DNA from: Corallococcus sp. NCRR
Lineage (GTDB): Bacteria > Myxococcota > Myxococcia > Myxococcales > Myxococcaceae
Length of the DNA: 64,000 bases
NCBI RefSeq assembly: GCF_026965535.1
Contig: NZ_CP114039.1
Location: 4,154,001-4,218,000, forward strand
Direction: 5' to 3'
Shown here: positions 8,509 through 17,101 of the stretch, piece after piece
How the letters are laid out: the number at the start of each line of letters is the position of its first letter
Numbering within the stretch: the stretch's first letter is position 1
Notes under the pieces: model-generated
The model's database searches: none
Told to the model about the DNA's origin: nothing
Seen by the model: the letters and a program-made list of their open reading frames with translations, nothing else
Translations under genes and position numbers: made by a program

Positions 8509-9071
8509 GCCACCGTGCGAAGTACACGCCCGGCCCCGCGGCCGGAGCGCGGGTCCAGAAGGAAGGCGAGAAGTGGACGCTCGTCCTCGTCCGGGACCTG
8601 CGTCATCCCCCGGCGAAGGTGTGGCAGGCATTGACCGACCCCGCGCACCTGGCCCAATGGGCGCCGTTCGACGCGGACCGGAACATGGCCAGCGTGGGGC
8701 CGGTGAAGCTCTCCACTGCCAAGGCGCCGACGCCGATGGTCGCGGAGACGACCGTGAAGCGGGCCGAAGCGCCGAAGCTGCTCGAGTACAGCTGGGGGCC
8801 GCAGGACCTGCGCTGGGAGCTGGAGGCGACGGGCGCGGGCGGCACCCGGCTCACGCTCTGGCACAACATCGACCGGGGCTTCATCTCGTGGGGCGCCGCG
8901 GGCTGGCACATCTGCTTCGACGTGCTCGACCAGCTCCTCGCGGGCGACCCGCTGGGCCGCATCGTGGGGCCGGATGCGATGCAGTACGACTGGCAGCGCT
9001 TGAGCTCCGAGTACGCCGAGCAGTTCGGAGTCCAGAACCCCGCCTGGAAGGCGAGCAAACCCCAGCAGTGA
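8505..9071 (+). CDS. SRPBCC (AHSA1-like) family protein
   Basis: A 188-residue START-fold protein. The segment LVLVRDLRHPPAKVWQALTDPAHLAQWAPFD marks the AHSA1/SRPBCC fold: first strand, then the helix that opens the hydrophobic cavity. The C-terminal helix is around WHICFDVLDQLLAG. The family binds hydrophobic ligands; bacterial members next to ArsR regulators are widespread but mostly uncharacterised. The start overlaps the ArsR stop by four bases (ATGA), so the two are translationally coupled. Confidence 0.9.
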   Translation: MSHRAKYTPGPAAGARVQKEGEKWTLVLVRDLRHPPAKVWQALTDPAHLAQWAPFDADRNMASVGPVKLSTAKAPTPMVAETTVKRAEAPKLLEYSWGPQDLRWELEATGAGGTRLTLWHNIDRGFISWGAAGWHICFDVLDQLLAGDPLGRIVGPDAMQYDWQRLSSEYAEQFGVQNPAWKASKPQQ

Positions 9072-9082
9072 AGGAGCACACC

Positions 9083-9499
9083 ATGGAATCGACCCTGCCT
9101 CCGTCGGCGCTCGTCGCCGCCAGGACGTCCCCCAAAGCCGTGACCCTCACCTTCTGGATCGCCACCGCGCTCTTCTGTCTGGAGATGGGCTTCACCGCCT
9201 ACGCACAGTTGAACCTGAAGGACGCGGCGGACGGGTTCACCCGCCTGGGCTTCCCCGGCTACTTCCGCGTGGAGCTGGCGTGGGCCAAGGTCCTCGGGTT
9301 GCTGGTGCTGGTCGCGCCGGTGCCGTGGCGGCTCAAGGAGTGGGCCTACGCCGGCTTCGCCATCAACCTCGTGTCGGCGCTCATCGCCCACTTCGTGGTG
9401 GGGGACGGCCCGGAGGCGTGGGGCTTCGCGGCATTCACCAGCGTGCTCTGGGGGCTCTCGTATGTCTCCTGGCGCAGGCTGCAGGCGGTGCGGGCATGA
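9083..9499 (+). CDS. DoxX-like small membrane protein
   Basis: A 138-residue protein with four predicted membrane helices (about residues 20-38, 62-80, 88-106 and 112-130) and the DoxX-like signature around GFTRLGFPGYFRVELAWAKVLG. It follows the SRPBCC gene by 11 bp with an AAGGAG ribosome-binding site and overlaps the next gene by ATGA, so it sits inside the operon. DoxX-like proteins are inner-membrane proteins with proposed roles in quinone or redox processes; the precise role is unknown. Confidence 0.85.
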   Translation: MESTLPPSALVAARTSPKAVTLTFWIATALFCLEMGFTAYAQLNLKDAADGFTRLGFPGYFRVELAWAKVLGLLVLVAPVPWRLKEWAYAGFAINLVSALIAHFVVGDGPEAWGFAAFTSVLWGLSYVSWRRLQAVRA

Positions 9500-9930
9500 A
9501 GAAGACCGTCGCGACGGAGTCCGCGTCCGCGTTGATCGACCAGCGGATCCAGGACCTGGGGGACTGGCGTGGGAAGACGCTCGCGAAGGTGCGTGCGCTC
9601 ATCCACGCGGCGGACCCCGAGGTCATCGAGGAGTGGAAGTGGATGGGCACCCCCGTCTGGTCCCATGACGGCATCATCTGCACGGGGGAGTCCTACAAGG
9701 CCGCCGTGAAGCTGACGTTCCTGAAGGGCGCCGCGTTGGCGGACCCCGCCGGGCTCTTCAACTCCAGCCTGGAAGGGAACGCGCGGCGCGCCATCGACAT
9801 CCACGAAGGCGAGAAGCTCAACGAGACGGCCTTCAAGGCGCTCATCCGCGCCGCGGTGGTGCTCAACCTGGAGAGCAAGGCCAACAAGCCCAATGCCTCG
9901 CGGGCGAAGCGCAAGCCCGCTCCGAAGTAA
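9496..9930 (+). CDS. DUF1801 (YdhG-like) domain protein
   Basis: A 144-residue protein with the DUF1801 core: IDQRIQDLGDWRGKTLAKVR, then the WKWMGTPVWSHDGIIC strand pair and VKLTFLKGAALADP. It ends in a Lys/Arg-rich tail (NASRAKRKPAPK). The start overlaps the DoxX-like stop by four bases; this is the last gene of the ArsR-SRPBCC-DoxX operon. The family fold is known and the biochemical function is not. Confidence 0.85.
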   Translation: MKKTVATESASALIDQRIQDLGDWRGKTLAKVRALIHAADPEVIEEWKWMGTPVWSHDGIICTGESYKAAVKLTFLKGAALADPAGLFNSSLEGNARRAIDIHEGEKLNETAFKALIRAAVVLNLESKANKPNASRAKRKPAPK

Positions 9931-9992
9931 CTGTGAGAGGCTTCGCGGACGGCCGCGCTCAAGGCACACAAAGCGGGTTGAGCGGGAGAGAC

Positions 9993-10439
9993 ATGCAGCC
10001 CGAAAGACAGGTCTTCGGATTCATCGTCCGGGGTGCCGTGGGGGAAGAGCGCCTCTTCGACGGCGTCGGCCGCGCGCTCGGGCTCCCTCCCGGCGGTGTG
10101 GCGCGCTTCGACGTGGATGGCCCCTCGGATGCGGCGGTGCTCGTCGAGACCGCGCTGCGGTCCAAGGGGTTCCGCACGGATGTGACCCTCTACGTGGATG
10201 CCTCGCGCACGGGTGGAGCCTCCGGGCTCACCTCGCTGGAGGTTGCCACCCGGGTCGCGGCGCTGCTGGGCGAGGAGGTCCTCGTCTCGCCTCCTGCGGA
10301 CGACCCGGCGGTCGCCACCTCCTGGTTCCTCGTCACGCCCGACGGGAAGCGCTTCCGCGCCAACGAAGCCTCGCCCGGCCATGACGAGGACGAGGAAGAC
10401 TCCGTCGAGATCGACCGGGCCTCCCTGCGTCCCCTGTAG
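9993..10439 (+). CDS. Hypothetical cytosolic protein
   Basis: A 148-residue soluble protein with no signal sequence or membrane segment and no recognised family. It alternates short predicted strands and helices (VFGFIVRG, SDAAVLVETALRSKGF, TSLEVATRVAALLGEEVLV) and ends in a very acidic stretch (HDEDEEDSVEID). The ATG at MQPERQVF is chosen because GGGAGAG lies 7 bases upstream; an in-frame start at 9933 has no such signal. It lies 62 bp after the DUF1801 gene and may be co-transcribed. The coding look is convincing, the function unknown. Confidence 0.65.
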   Translation: MQPERQVFGFIVRGAVGEERLFDGVGRALGLPPGGVARFDVDGPSDAAVLVETALRSKGFRTDVTLYVDASRTGGASGLTSLEVATRVAALLGEEVLVSPPADDPAVATSWFLVTPDGKRFRANEASPGHDEDEEDSVEIDRASLRPL

Positions 10440-10455
10440 GGGCGGGGCGCCCGCG

Positions 10456-11217
10456 TCACCAGGGGATGACGCCCTGGTCGTCCGAGTACGTGCCCGTGGG
10501 CCCGTCCGGACCGAGCAGCGCGAGCCGCACGGGGGCGCGCGCTGCCTGCTCGACGGTGCGGGTGCCCTCGAAGTTGTTGAGGTCCGTGGCGGTGTAGCCG
10601 GGGCATACGGCGTTCACCTTGATGCGGGTGGATTCCAGGTCCACCGCGAAGGCGAGCGTGATGGCGTTGAGCGCCGTCTTCGATGACGAATAGACCCCGT
10701 ACATCGCGCGGTACGGGTTCGCCGGGTTCGAGTTGTTCGTGAGCGAGCCGACGCCGCTCGAGACATTGACGATGCGCCCCGCCGGGGATTCGCGCAGGAG
10801 CGGGAGCATCGCTTGCGTGACGGCGATGACCCCGAACACGTTCGTCTCGAACACCGCGCGGAACTCGTCCAGCGGCGCGACGGTGGCACGGCCCGCCTTC
10901 GCGCGCTCCGCCAGCGGCTGACCTGGCTTGACCGGCTCCCTGCCCGAACGGGCGATGCCCGCGTTGTTCACGAGCACATCCAGGCGACCCAGCTCCTGGC
11001 GGATGCGCTCCGCGGCGGCGGAGATCGACTTCGCGTCCGTGACGTCCAGCGCGAGCGCCCGGGCGTCACCGTCGATGGTCTTCGCCGCCGCCTCGCCACG
11101 GGCGAGGTCACGTGACCCGACGAGCACCGTGAAGCCGTGCGCGGCGAGGTCCCTGGCGATCTGCAGTCCGATACCCTTGTTGGCCCCGGTGACGAGGGCG
11201 ACTTGTTTGTCGTTCAT
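10456..11217 (-). CDS. Short-chain dehydrogenase/reductase (SDR)
   Basis: A 253-residue classical SDR. The Rossmann motif TGANKGIG lies near residue 10, the NNAG motif sits in VLVNNAGIARSG, and the catalytic triad residues are S (IVNVSSGVG) and Y-x-x-x-K (YGVYSSSKTALN). The first cofactor loop includes GSRDLARG, compatible with NADPH. The closest type is carbonyl-reductase-like SDRs, consistent with the TGANKGIG signature. The start is MNDKQVALVTG; upstream in-frame codons match nothing. It diverges from the AraC regulator at 11327 and is probably its target. Confidence 0.9.
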   Translation of the reverse strand: MNDKQVALVTGANKGIGLQIARDLAAHGFTVLVGSRDLARGEAAAKTIDGDARALALDVTDAKSISAAAERIRQELGRLDVLVNNAGIARSGREPVKPGQPLAERAKAGRATVAPLDEFRAVFETNVFGVIAVTQAMLPLLRESPAGRIVNVSSGVGSLTNNSNPANPYRAMYGVYSSSKTALNAITLAFAVDLESTRIKVNAVCPGYTATDLNNFEGTRTVEQAARAPVRLALLGPDGPTGTYSDDQGVIPW

Positions 11218-11249
11218 GCCCGGGGAAATACGGAGCCCGGGGGCCCGTG

Positions 11250-11296
11250 CGCTTGGCGGTTCTTGGCGGAAACTTCGCGCCAAGAATGTCCAAGCG
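11250..11296. promoter_or_regulatory. Large inverted repeat between the SDR and AraC genes
   Basis: Arms at 11250-11268 and 11278-11296 are 19 bases each, with 16 matching, around a 9-base centre. Each arm holds two CTTGG elements 10 bp apart, so four helically phased copies face one another. The position in the 109-bp divergent intergenic region makes it a good candidate AraC-family operator. It could also act as a hairpin in either leader RNA. Confidence 0.55.
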
Positions 11297-11326
11297 AGGG
11301 CCGCCGAAGCTCCCTACACTGAGGAG

Positions 11327-12091
11327 ATGCTCTCCATCGACGCGATCCCGGCTTCGGTCCCTGGCCTCCGGGCCGCGCGCTTGACGACCGACGAGCTCCG
11401 CGTCGGCATGAAGGAGTTCCACGCGGTCGTGCGCATCGAGCGTGGGCGCAGCGAGTGGTGGGTGCGGGGCAGGGTATGGACGGGCGGGCCCGGCACGATT
11501 CACCTGAAGCAGCCCGGCGACGTGTATCGCGACGTCGCGCACGATGGGCCGGTGACCTACCAGGCCGTCGCGCTGCCGGAGAGCGACCTCCAGCGCATCC
11601 GTGACGAAGGGAAGGTCGTCGCGCATCCCCACTTCAAGCCCGGCGACGAGCGGGGCCTTCTCTTCCAGCGTCTCCATGATGCGGTCGCCGCGGGCGCGGA
11701 TCGCTTCACGCTGGAGGTCGCGGTGGCGGAGGCCGTGGAGGCGTTCACGGTCTTGAGGGGCGCCACGCCGGACCACACCCGGCCGGTGCGGCGGGCGATG
11801 GCGTACCTTCGCGAGCGCCTGGGGGAGGTCATCACGCTGGATGACCTCTCCACCCACGCCGGCTACGACAAGTTCCATCTGTGCCGCGCGTTCCGCGCAC
11901 AGATTGGGATGCCGCCGCACGCGTACCTCACGCACCTGCGCATCGCGCGGGCGAAGGAGTTGCTCGAAAGCGGCCTCCGCGCGTCCGAGGTCGCGACGCG
12001 CGTCGGCTTCTACGACCAGAGCCAGCTCAACCGCCACTTCCGGCGCATCGTGGGAACGACGCCGGCACGGTTCGGCAACACGCGCGGGTGA
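11327..12091 (+). CDS. AraC-family transcriptional regulator
   Basis: A 254-residue regulator. The N-terminal cupin-like sensor domain covers about residues 10-110 (HAVVRIERGRSEWWVRG, GTIHLKQPGDVYRD). The C-terminal double HTH runs from about residue 150: ITLDDLSTHAGYDKFHLCRAF is the first motif and ASEVATRVGFYDQSQLNRHF the second, ending in the AraC signature GTTPARF. GAGGAG lies immediately before the ATG. It diverges from the SDR gene and most likely controls it. Confidence 0.9.
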   Translation: MLSIDAIPASVPGLRAARLTTDELRVGMKEFHAVVRIERGRSEWWVRGRVWTGGPGTIHLKQPGDVYRDVAHDGPVTYQAVALPESDLQRIRDEGKVVAHPHFKPGDERGLLFQRLHDAVAAGADRFTLEVAVAEAVEAFTVLRGATPDHTRPVRRAMAYLRERLGEVITLDDLSTHAGYDKFHLCRAFRAQIGMPPHAYLTHLRIARAKELLESGLRASEVATRVGFYDQSQLNRHFRRIVGTTPARFGNTRG

Positions 12092-12295
12092 CCCTGGCGG
12101 CCGGGCCGCTGCCGGACATCCTCTGGCTCACCGGGGACGGACACCGCACCGCCGCGGGCATGGCGCCGCTCTTGTCGCGCCCCGGTGGCGAATCCATGTT
12201 TCCGCGCTGAACCCCTCCCTGTTTATCAGGCGGTGCCTGTTCGGAGCGTCGCTCGACTGTGTAGCGTTCCAATCTCAGCCTGAGGGAATTGCTCC

Positions 12296-13639
12296 ATGCC
12301 GATGTCGCCGCGCTGGGCTGTGTCCGCTGTCCTGCTGATGGCTGGCTTCCTCGCTTGCGGAGCTCCCTCCGCGCCGGAGCCGGTTCACACGGACGCCGTC
12401 AACCTCATCCTCGGCGATGCGAGCTTCCAGGCGCGCTTCGGTCGGCTTCCGACGGAGGAGGATGACGAGGACCTGCGCATCCGCGTCCATCTGGAGCACG
12501 TGCTGGGATTGCTGCGGCAGCGGCGCCCGGAGGGACTCTCCGCCACTGCGCTCGCCGCCAGGACCCACCAGCTCGAGCGGCTCGAGGCCTACATCCGCCG
12601 GGGCGAGTTCCCCCGGAACGACGGCCATCCGGATGCACGGCGCCCCACCTTCATCGACTCGGCGGGACGCATCTGCGCGGTGGGCTTCCTGCTCGAGCAG
12701 GACCTTGGCCGGTCCGCCGCGGAGGCCATCGCCGCCGGGTACAAATACGCCTTCATCCGGGAGATCGACTCACCGCTGCTGAAGCGGTGGGCGGCCACCA
12801 CGGGGCTGACGCGGGAGGAGCTGGAGCTCATCCAGCCCTCCTATAACGACACGCGTGAAGGAGATTACGGACCGTTCTTCGCCATGCTGGAGCAGGCCGA
12901 TGGCCGCGGGAACGTGGCCATCGCTTCGGGTTTGCTGTTCGATGGCAGGGGGGATGGTGTCCCCGTGCGGCTCGATCTCTCCGTGAGCCATTTCTTCGGC
13001 CAGTTCATCTTCGAGGGGAAACACCGCCTGGGGTGGTACGCGGACGGCTCCGTGACGAAGCTCACGGGCGCAGCCAGGGCGGCCTCGGCCCTGAGCAACC
13101 TCGACGTGGGATTGGCGTGGGCCTGGAGCCCCTCCTTCGCGCGCTATGACGACTGGCTCGTGCTCAAGAGCGCGCTGCTCCTCCCCACCGGAGACGAGGA
13201 CGCGTTGGGGGCGGGCCTCAATGCGAGCGTGGCGGCGCAGCGTCCGACGCAGGCCGTGCTGTTCCAGCCCGGGGCCCTGGGGGGAAGGGTGGGCCCATCC
13301 TTCCTGCACACGCTCTACGTCTGCGCGTGCGACGTCCGGTTGGACGTGGGGGTGGATGGGTATCTTCCCTTCCAGAGGGGATTCCAGCTCTCCCCTCGAT
13401 GGGGGGCGGGGCTCGCCTACCGCCTCTCCTCTTTCGCCGCGACGTTGGAGGTCGCGGGGGCCCGGTACGCGCAGCGCGGCTCGGAGAGCGCCTTCCATCA
13501 CTCCGTTGGGGGCTCGTTCCGATACGCCATGTCGCGCTACGGCTTCACCGCGCTGCAGCCAGGGGTGTACGTCTCGGTGCCACTGGAGGGGCGGCTCGCC
13601 AGGGCATTCGTTGGCATCGACCTGGTCCTGCGGGACTGA
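12296..13639 (+). CDS. Lipoprotein with C-terminal barrel-like domain, unknown function
   Basis: A 447-residue protein. Residues 1-21 form a lipoprotein signal (LMAGFLACG, lipidated Cys21). Residues 30-190 form a helical domain with FIDSAGRICAVGFLLEQDLG, a segment I associate with predicted exported proteins of myxobacteria. From about residue 215 the protein alternates amphipathic beta strands (RLDLSVSHFFGQFIFEGKHRL) to an aromatic end (ARAFVGIDLVLRD), consistent with an outer-membrane barrel or beta-sandwich. GAGGGAA lies 8 bases before the ATG. It converges on the NlpC/P60 gene with a 9-bp gap. Function unknown. Confidence 0.75.
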   Translation: MPMSPRWAVSAVLLMAGFLACGAPSAPEPVHTDAVNLILGDASFQARFGRLPTEEDDEDLRIRVHLEHVLGLLRQRRPEGLSATALAARTHQLERLEAYIRRGEFPRNDGHPDARRPTFIDSAGRICAVGFLLEQDLGRSAAEAIAAGYKYAFIREIDSPLLKRWAATTGLTREELELIQPSYNDTREGDYGPFFAMLEQADGRGNVAIASGLLFDGRGDGVPVRLDLSVSHFFGQFIFEGKHRLGWYADGSVTKLTGAARAASALSNLDVGLAWAWSPSFARYDDWLVLKSALLLPTGDEDALGAGLNASVAAQRPTQAVLFQPGALGGRVGPSFLHTLYVCACDVRLDVGVDGYLPFQRGFQLSPRWGAGLAYRLSSFAATLEVAGARYAQRGSESAFHHSVGGSFRYAMSRYGFTALQPGVYVSVPLEGRLARAFVGIDLVLRD

Positions 13640-13648
13640 AGACCGGAC

Positions 13649-15079
13649 CTAGGGGCGCGTGACGTGCACGAGGCTCGTCATCGCGTCCACGTAGAGGGTC
13701 GTGTCGTCGGCGTACAGGGGCAGCAGCGGGGTGACCGACACCTGATTGAGCTTCGTCCTGCGGACCTGCTGCGTGGCCGGGTCCTTGAACACGGCGTAGG
13801 GGACATCCTGGATGACGTAGGGCTCGCCGTTCACGTGGCCGATGATCATCAGGACATGGCCGGGGACGACGACGAGGTCGCCCACCTCCGCCTGCTCCAG
13901 CGCGCGCATCCGGTCGGCGTGTGAGTCCTTCGCCGTGAAGAGGCGGTGATTCAGCGCCGCGCTCCTGCCCTGCATCCCGGAGTTGGGCGGCAGGAGGAGC
14001 CCCATGCTTCGGTACACCTCGCTGGTCAGGCCGCTGCAATCGCGCGCATTGAACTGGTGCCCCCAGCCGTAGCGCTCGCCGAGGAACTTGAAGGACTGGC
14101 GGAGGATGTTGGCGCGCGTCAGCGGCAGATAGCCCGGCGCGGTGTCGGCGGTCCGGCGGAGCAGGGCGCTCTTGAAGGCCAGGGAGCCGTCCTCTTCGCG
14201 CACCGGCAGTCGCACCGGCCAGGAGGCATAGCTGCTGGCGCCGTTGACGGGCTCGCCGGGCGCCACGTCGGCATGTGGCAGCGCGACCCCCATGTCGAGA
14301 TCGAGCTCGGACACCCCCGGCGCCTCCGGCGTGAAGACCGTGCGCACCTGGTCCCCCGTGACGACGCGCCCGGGCGCTTTCGCCACGTAGGAGAACACCG
14401 CGTCCGCCGTGCCCTCCGCGATGTCGCCGCGCTTCACCCACGCGGGGCCCTGCGTCGTCTGGACGAACAGCCACTGCTGGTCCGCGCTCTGGTGCGCGAT
14501 GACGACCGGCTCACCCGGGAACAGGATGCCGGCCTGGAGGCTTTCGTAGTCGCGGGAGTCCTCCGAAGCGAAGAACCGCCGGTCGGACGGCAGCGCCCGC
14601 AGGTGCGTGCGCCGCACGCTGAGCCCGTAGCGCGCGGTGGCGCTTTCAGGAATGTGCTCGGCCGCCGCGTTCTGGCGGAGCCCGTCGAGCACCGCCTCCG
14701 TCACCGGCTGGCCCTGTTCGTCGATGGCCGCCTCGATGGGCGTCCGCTGCGCGGCCCTGACCCAGTCGGAGACCTGTGCCCGCGTCAGCGTGGCCGGGAT
14801 GCCCTTCAGGTCGATCAGGCCGCCCTCCGGACCGAACGCGCGCAGGCGCTTCGCCGCCACCTGCCCGGCATCGAGCAGCACGGCATCGGGAGACGGCGCG
14901 CGGCGGATCCAGAACCCGGGCGTCAGCATGTCTTCGCTGAACGCGGGCACCCCGGACGGAGACACCGCGAGCGCGGACGGCGTGGCGCAGGCGGTGAGGC
15001 TGGCCGCGGCCCCCATCACCGCGAGCGAGAGGGCCCGCATCCGCCACGGATGAAGAGAAGGGAAGGACAGGCGGCTCAT
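13649..15079 (-). CDS. SH3-domain NlpC/P60 peptidase lipoprotein
   Basis: A 476-residue exported protein. The lipoprotein signal ends LTAC with Cys31. The middle carries two SH3b-type regions (about residues 140-300, around VRRTHLRALPSDRRFF and GDIAEGT). The C-terminal NlpC/P60 domain has the catalytic cysteine in NARDCSG (Cys348) and the histidine in PGHVLMIIGH (His408). It belongs to the group of SH3-NlpC/P60 enzymes that cut the gamma-D-Glu-diamino acid bond of cell-wall peptides; the N-terminal part resembles the cap domain of YkfC-type enzymes. Lipid anchoring places it in the envelope, suggesting peptidoglycan recycling or remodelling. Confidence 0.85.
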   Translation of the reverse strand: MSRLSFPSLHPWRMRALSLAVMGAAASLTACATPSALAVSPSGVPAFSEDMLTPGFWIRRAPSPDAVLLDAGQVAAKRLRAFGPEGGLIDLKGIPATLTRAQVSDWVRAAQRTPIEAAIDEQGQPVTEAVLDGLRQNAAAEHIPESATARYGLSVRRTHLRALPSDRRFFASEDSRDYESLQAGILFPGEPVVIAHQSADQQWLFVQTTQGPAWVKRGDIAEGTADAVFSYVAKAPGRVVTGDQVRTVFTPEAPGVSELDLDMGVALPHADVAPGEPVNGASSYASWPVRLPVREEDGSLAFKSALLRRTADTAPGYLPLTRANILRQSFKFLGERYGWGHQFNARDCSGLTSEVYRSMGLLLPPNSGMQGRSAALNHRLFTAKDSHADRMRALEQAEVGDLVVVPGHVLMIIGHVNGEPYVIQDVPYAVFKDPATQQVRRTKLNQVSVTPLLPLYADDTTLYVDAMTSLVHVTRP

Positions 15080-15216
15080 GGGGGCTGCTCCCGCTTGAAG
15101 GTCGGTTGCTCTGCTTCCGGAAGAACGAACTCCCGGTGGGGGCTATTTCGCACGAGCCCGCGTCGCCGGTGCTCTGGGGCGGCGCGCGCGGCACGCTATG
15201 CTGTCTCACCCATCCC

Positions 15217-17064
15217 ATGGCCTCTTCCCGGAAATCCCCTGGTTTCGTCCGCGGCCTCGTGTTGCCCGCGCTGCTGCTCTTCCCCCTGCCGCTGTTCGGG
15301 CTCTGGTTCGCCGGTCATGCCTCCGACCGCTTCGATGCGCAGGTGCTCGAAGTCATCGAGAAGCAGATGGGACGGGACACGACGCTGAGCGAGGCCGACC
15401 GTCAGGAGTCGCTCGCGTTCTATCGCGAGGTCCCCGCGTCGGCGGCCTGTCGGAGCGACGGCGAGGAGCTGGCGAGCTACCGCGACGGGCTGGGCGAGGC
15501 GTGCTCGGACGCGAAGCAGTTCGGATGGGCGTACCGGGTCTCCTGGGCCCTGCTGGCGCTCGGGCTGGGCTCCGCGGGGGTCGCGCTCCTGTGTGGCCTG
15601 GCCGCGTTCATCTCGCGTCCCTTCCAGTACGGCAGCTTCGTGGTGGGCTGGCACGTGCTGCGCATCACCAGCGCGCTCCAGGTGGTGGGGCAGGGCGTGC
15701 TGCTCGTGTGGCTCTCCTACTGGGTGACCGCCCTCTGGGCCAATCGCTACTACCCGAAGCTCATCGGCATCATGGGCCTGCTGGCGGCGGCGGCCATCTT
15801 CCTGGTGGTGGTGGCCATCTTCAGCCGCCCGCCCATGGACTTCGACGTGGAGGCGGAGGAGGTGCCCGAAGCGCGCGCCCCGGAGCTGTGGGCCTGCGTG
15901 CGCCGGCTGTGCGAGCGGCTCCAGACCCCGCCGCCCGACCACATCCTCGCGGGCATCGACACCAACTTCTTCGTCACCGAGAACGACGTGCGCGTGGACG
16001 GGAAGGTCCTCTCCGGCCGCACGCTCTTCGTGAGCCTGTCCCTGCTGCGCCTGCTGGAGCGCTCCGAGGCGGAGGCCGTCCTGGCGCACGAGATGGGGCA
16101 CCTGCTGGGCGGCGACACGGGGCACGGCAAGCGGCTGTCGCCCATGCTCTCGCACTTCGGCCACTACCTGGAGACGCTGTACGAGGGCGGCGTCACGCGC
16201 CCCATCTTCTATTTCATGGCGGCCTACCGCGCCCTGTTCGAGCTGTCGCTGGGCCGCAGCCGCCGCGCCAGTGAGCTCGCGGCGGACCGGCTGGCGGCGG
16301 GTGTCACGTCGGGGCAGGACATCGCCCGCTCGCTGGTGAAGGTGGGCGCGTACTCGAGCTTCCGGGACCGCGTGGAGGCGAAGCTCTTCGCCCAGGACCA
16401 GCAGCACCAGACGGTGGCCATCTCCCAGCGGGTCGCGCACGGCTTCTCCGAGTACGCCCAGTCCGAGGTGGTGCACGACGACCTGCAGGGCGCCGTGACG
16501 CCCCATCCGTTCGACTCGCACCCGCCGCTGGGCGCGCGCATGGAGAACGTGGGCGTCCAGTTGAAGCCCGCGGACATGGCGCAGGTGCTGCTGGAGCCCG
16601 TGCAGTCCTCGTGGGTGGAGGCCTTCGAGGACGCGGAGGCCATCGAGGCGCGGCTGTGGGGCGCCTACGAGGCGCGCTTCTCCCAGGCCCATGACCTGGC
16701 GCTCGCGTGCCGCTACGAGCCGTCCACGGACGAGGAGCGGCAGCACGTGGAGAGGTTCTTCCCGGCGCTCGTCTTCGAGGGCAAGGAGGCCGGCTACGAA
16801 GTCCAGATGGACTACGCGCGGGTGCGCTGCTCGGAATGGGAACAGCCCATCGAGTTCGAGCGGATCGCCAACGCCACCACCTCCGAGCGCCTGTTCAAGA
16901 AGTACCTGGACCTGGAGGTCACCGGGGAGGGGCGCTTCCTGGGCCGGCACTCCATCTGCCTGAGCAAGCTGCGGGAGCAGGACGCGCTGCTGGGGGCCTT
17001 CCAGCGCTACCTGGGCCGGCACCGGCTCATGACGGAGCACCGCTCGAGCTCGCAGGCCGCTTGA
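15217..17064 (+). CDS. Membrane-bound M48 family zinc metalloprotease
   Basis: A 615-residue protein. Hydrophobic helices lie at about residues 12-33, 107-131, 150-174 and 181-202. The zinc motif HEMGH (residues 291-295) sits in VLAHEMGHLLGGD, and the third ligand Glu353 lies in ASELAADRLA, as in HtpX/Ste24-type M48 peptidases. About 200 extra C-terminal residues are specific to this protein. The start is MASSRKSP; the longer upstream frame lacks homology. Such proteases act at the inner membrane on damaged or processed membrane proteins; the substrate is unknown. Confidence 0.85.
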   Translation: MASSRKSPGFVRGLVLPALLLFPLPLFGLWFAGHASDRFDAQVLEVIEKQMGRDTTLSEADRQESLAFYREVPASAACRSDGEELASYRDGLGEACSDAKQFGWAYRVSWALLALGLGSAGVALLCGLAAFISRPFQYGSFVVGWHVLRITSALQVVGQGVLLVWLSYWVTALWANRYYPKLIGIMGLLAAAAIFLVVVAIFSRPPMDFDVEAEEVPEARAPELWACVRRLCERLQTPPPDHILAGIDTNFFVTENDVRVDGKVLSGRTLFVSLSLLRLLERSEAEAVLAHEMGHLLGGDTGHGKRLSPMLSHFGHYLETLYEGGVTRPIFYFMAAYRALFELSLGRSRRASELAADRLAAGVTSGQDIARSLVKVGAYSSFRDRVEAKLFAQDQQHQTVAISQRVAHGFSEYAQSEVVHDDLQGAVTPHPFDSHPPLGARMENVGVQLKPADMAQVLLEPVQSSWVEAFEDAEAIEARLWGAYEARFSQAHDLALACRYEPSTDEERQHVERFFPALVFEGKEAGYEVQMDYARVRCSEWEQPIEFERIANATTSERLFKKYLDLEVTGEGRFLGRHSICLSKLREQDALLGAFQRYLGRHRLMTEHRSSSQAA

Positions 17065-17073
17065 GTGGGCCTG

Positions 17074-17101
17074 CCGCCCGCGGCCATCACGCCGCGGGCG
17101 G
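17074..17101. terminator. Bidirectional hairpin terminator
   Basis: Perfect 11-bp arms CCGCCCGCGGC / GCCGCGGGCGG with a 6-base loop, between convergent genes and overlapping the stop codon of the minus-strand gene. No U-tract, as is common in high-GC myxobacteria. Confidence 0.6.
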
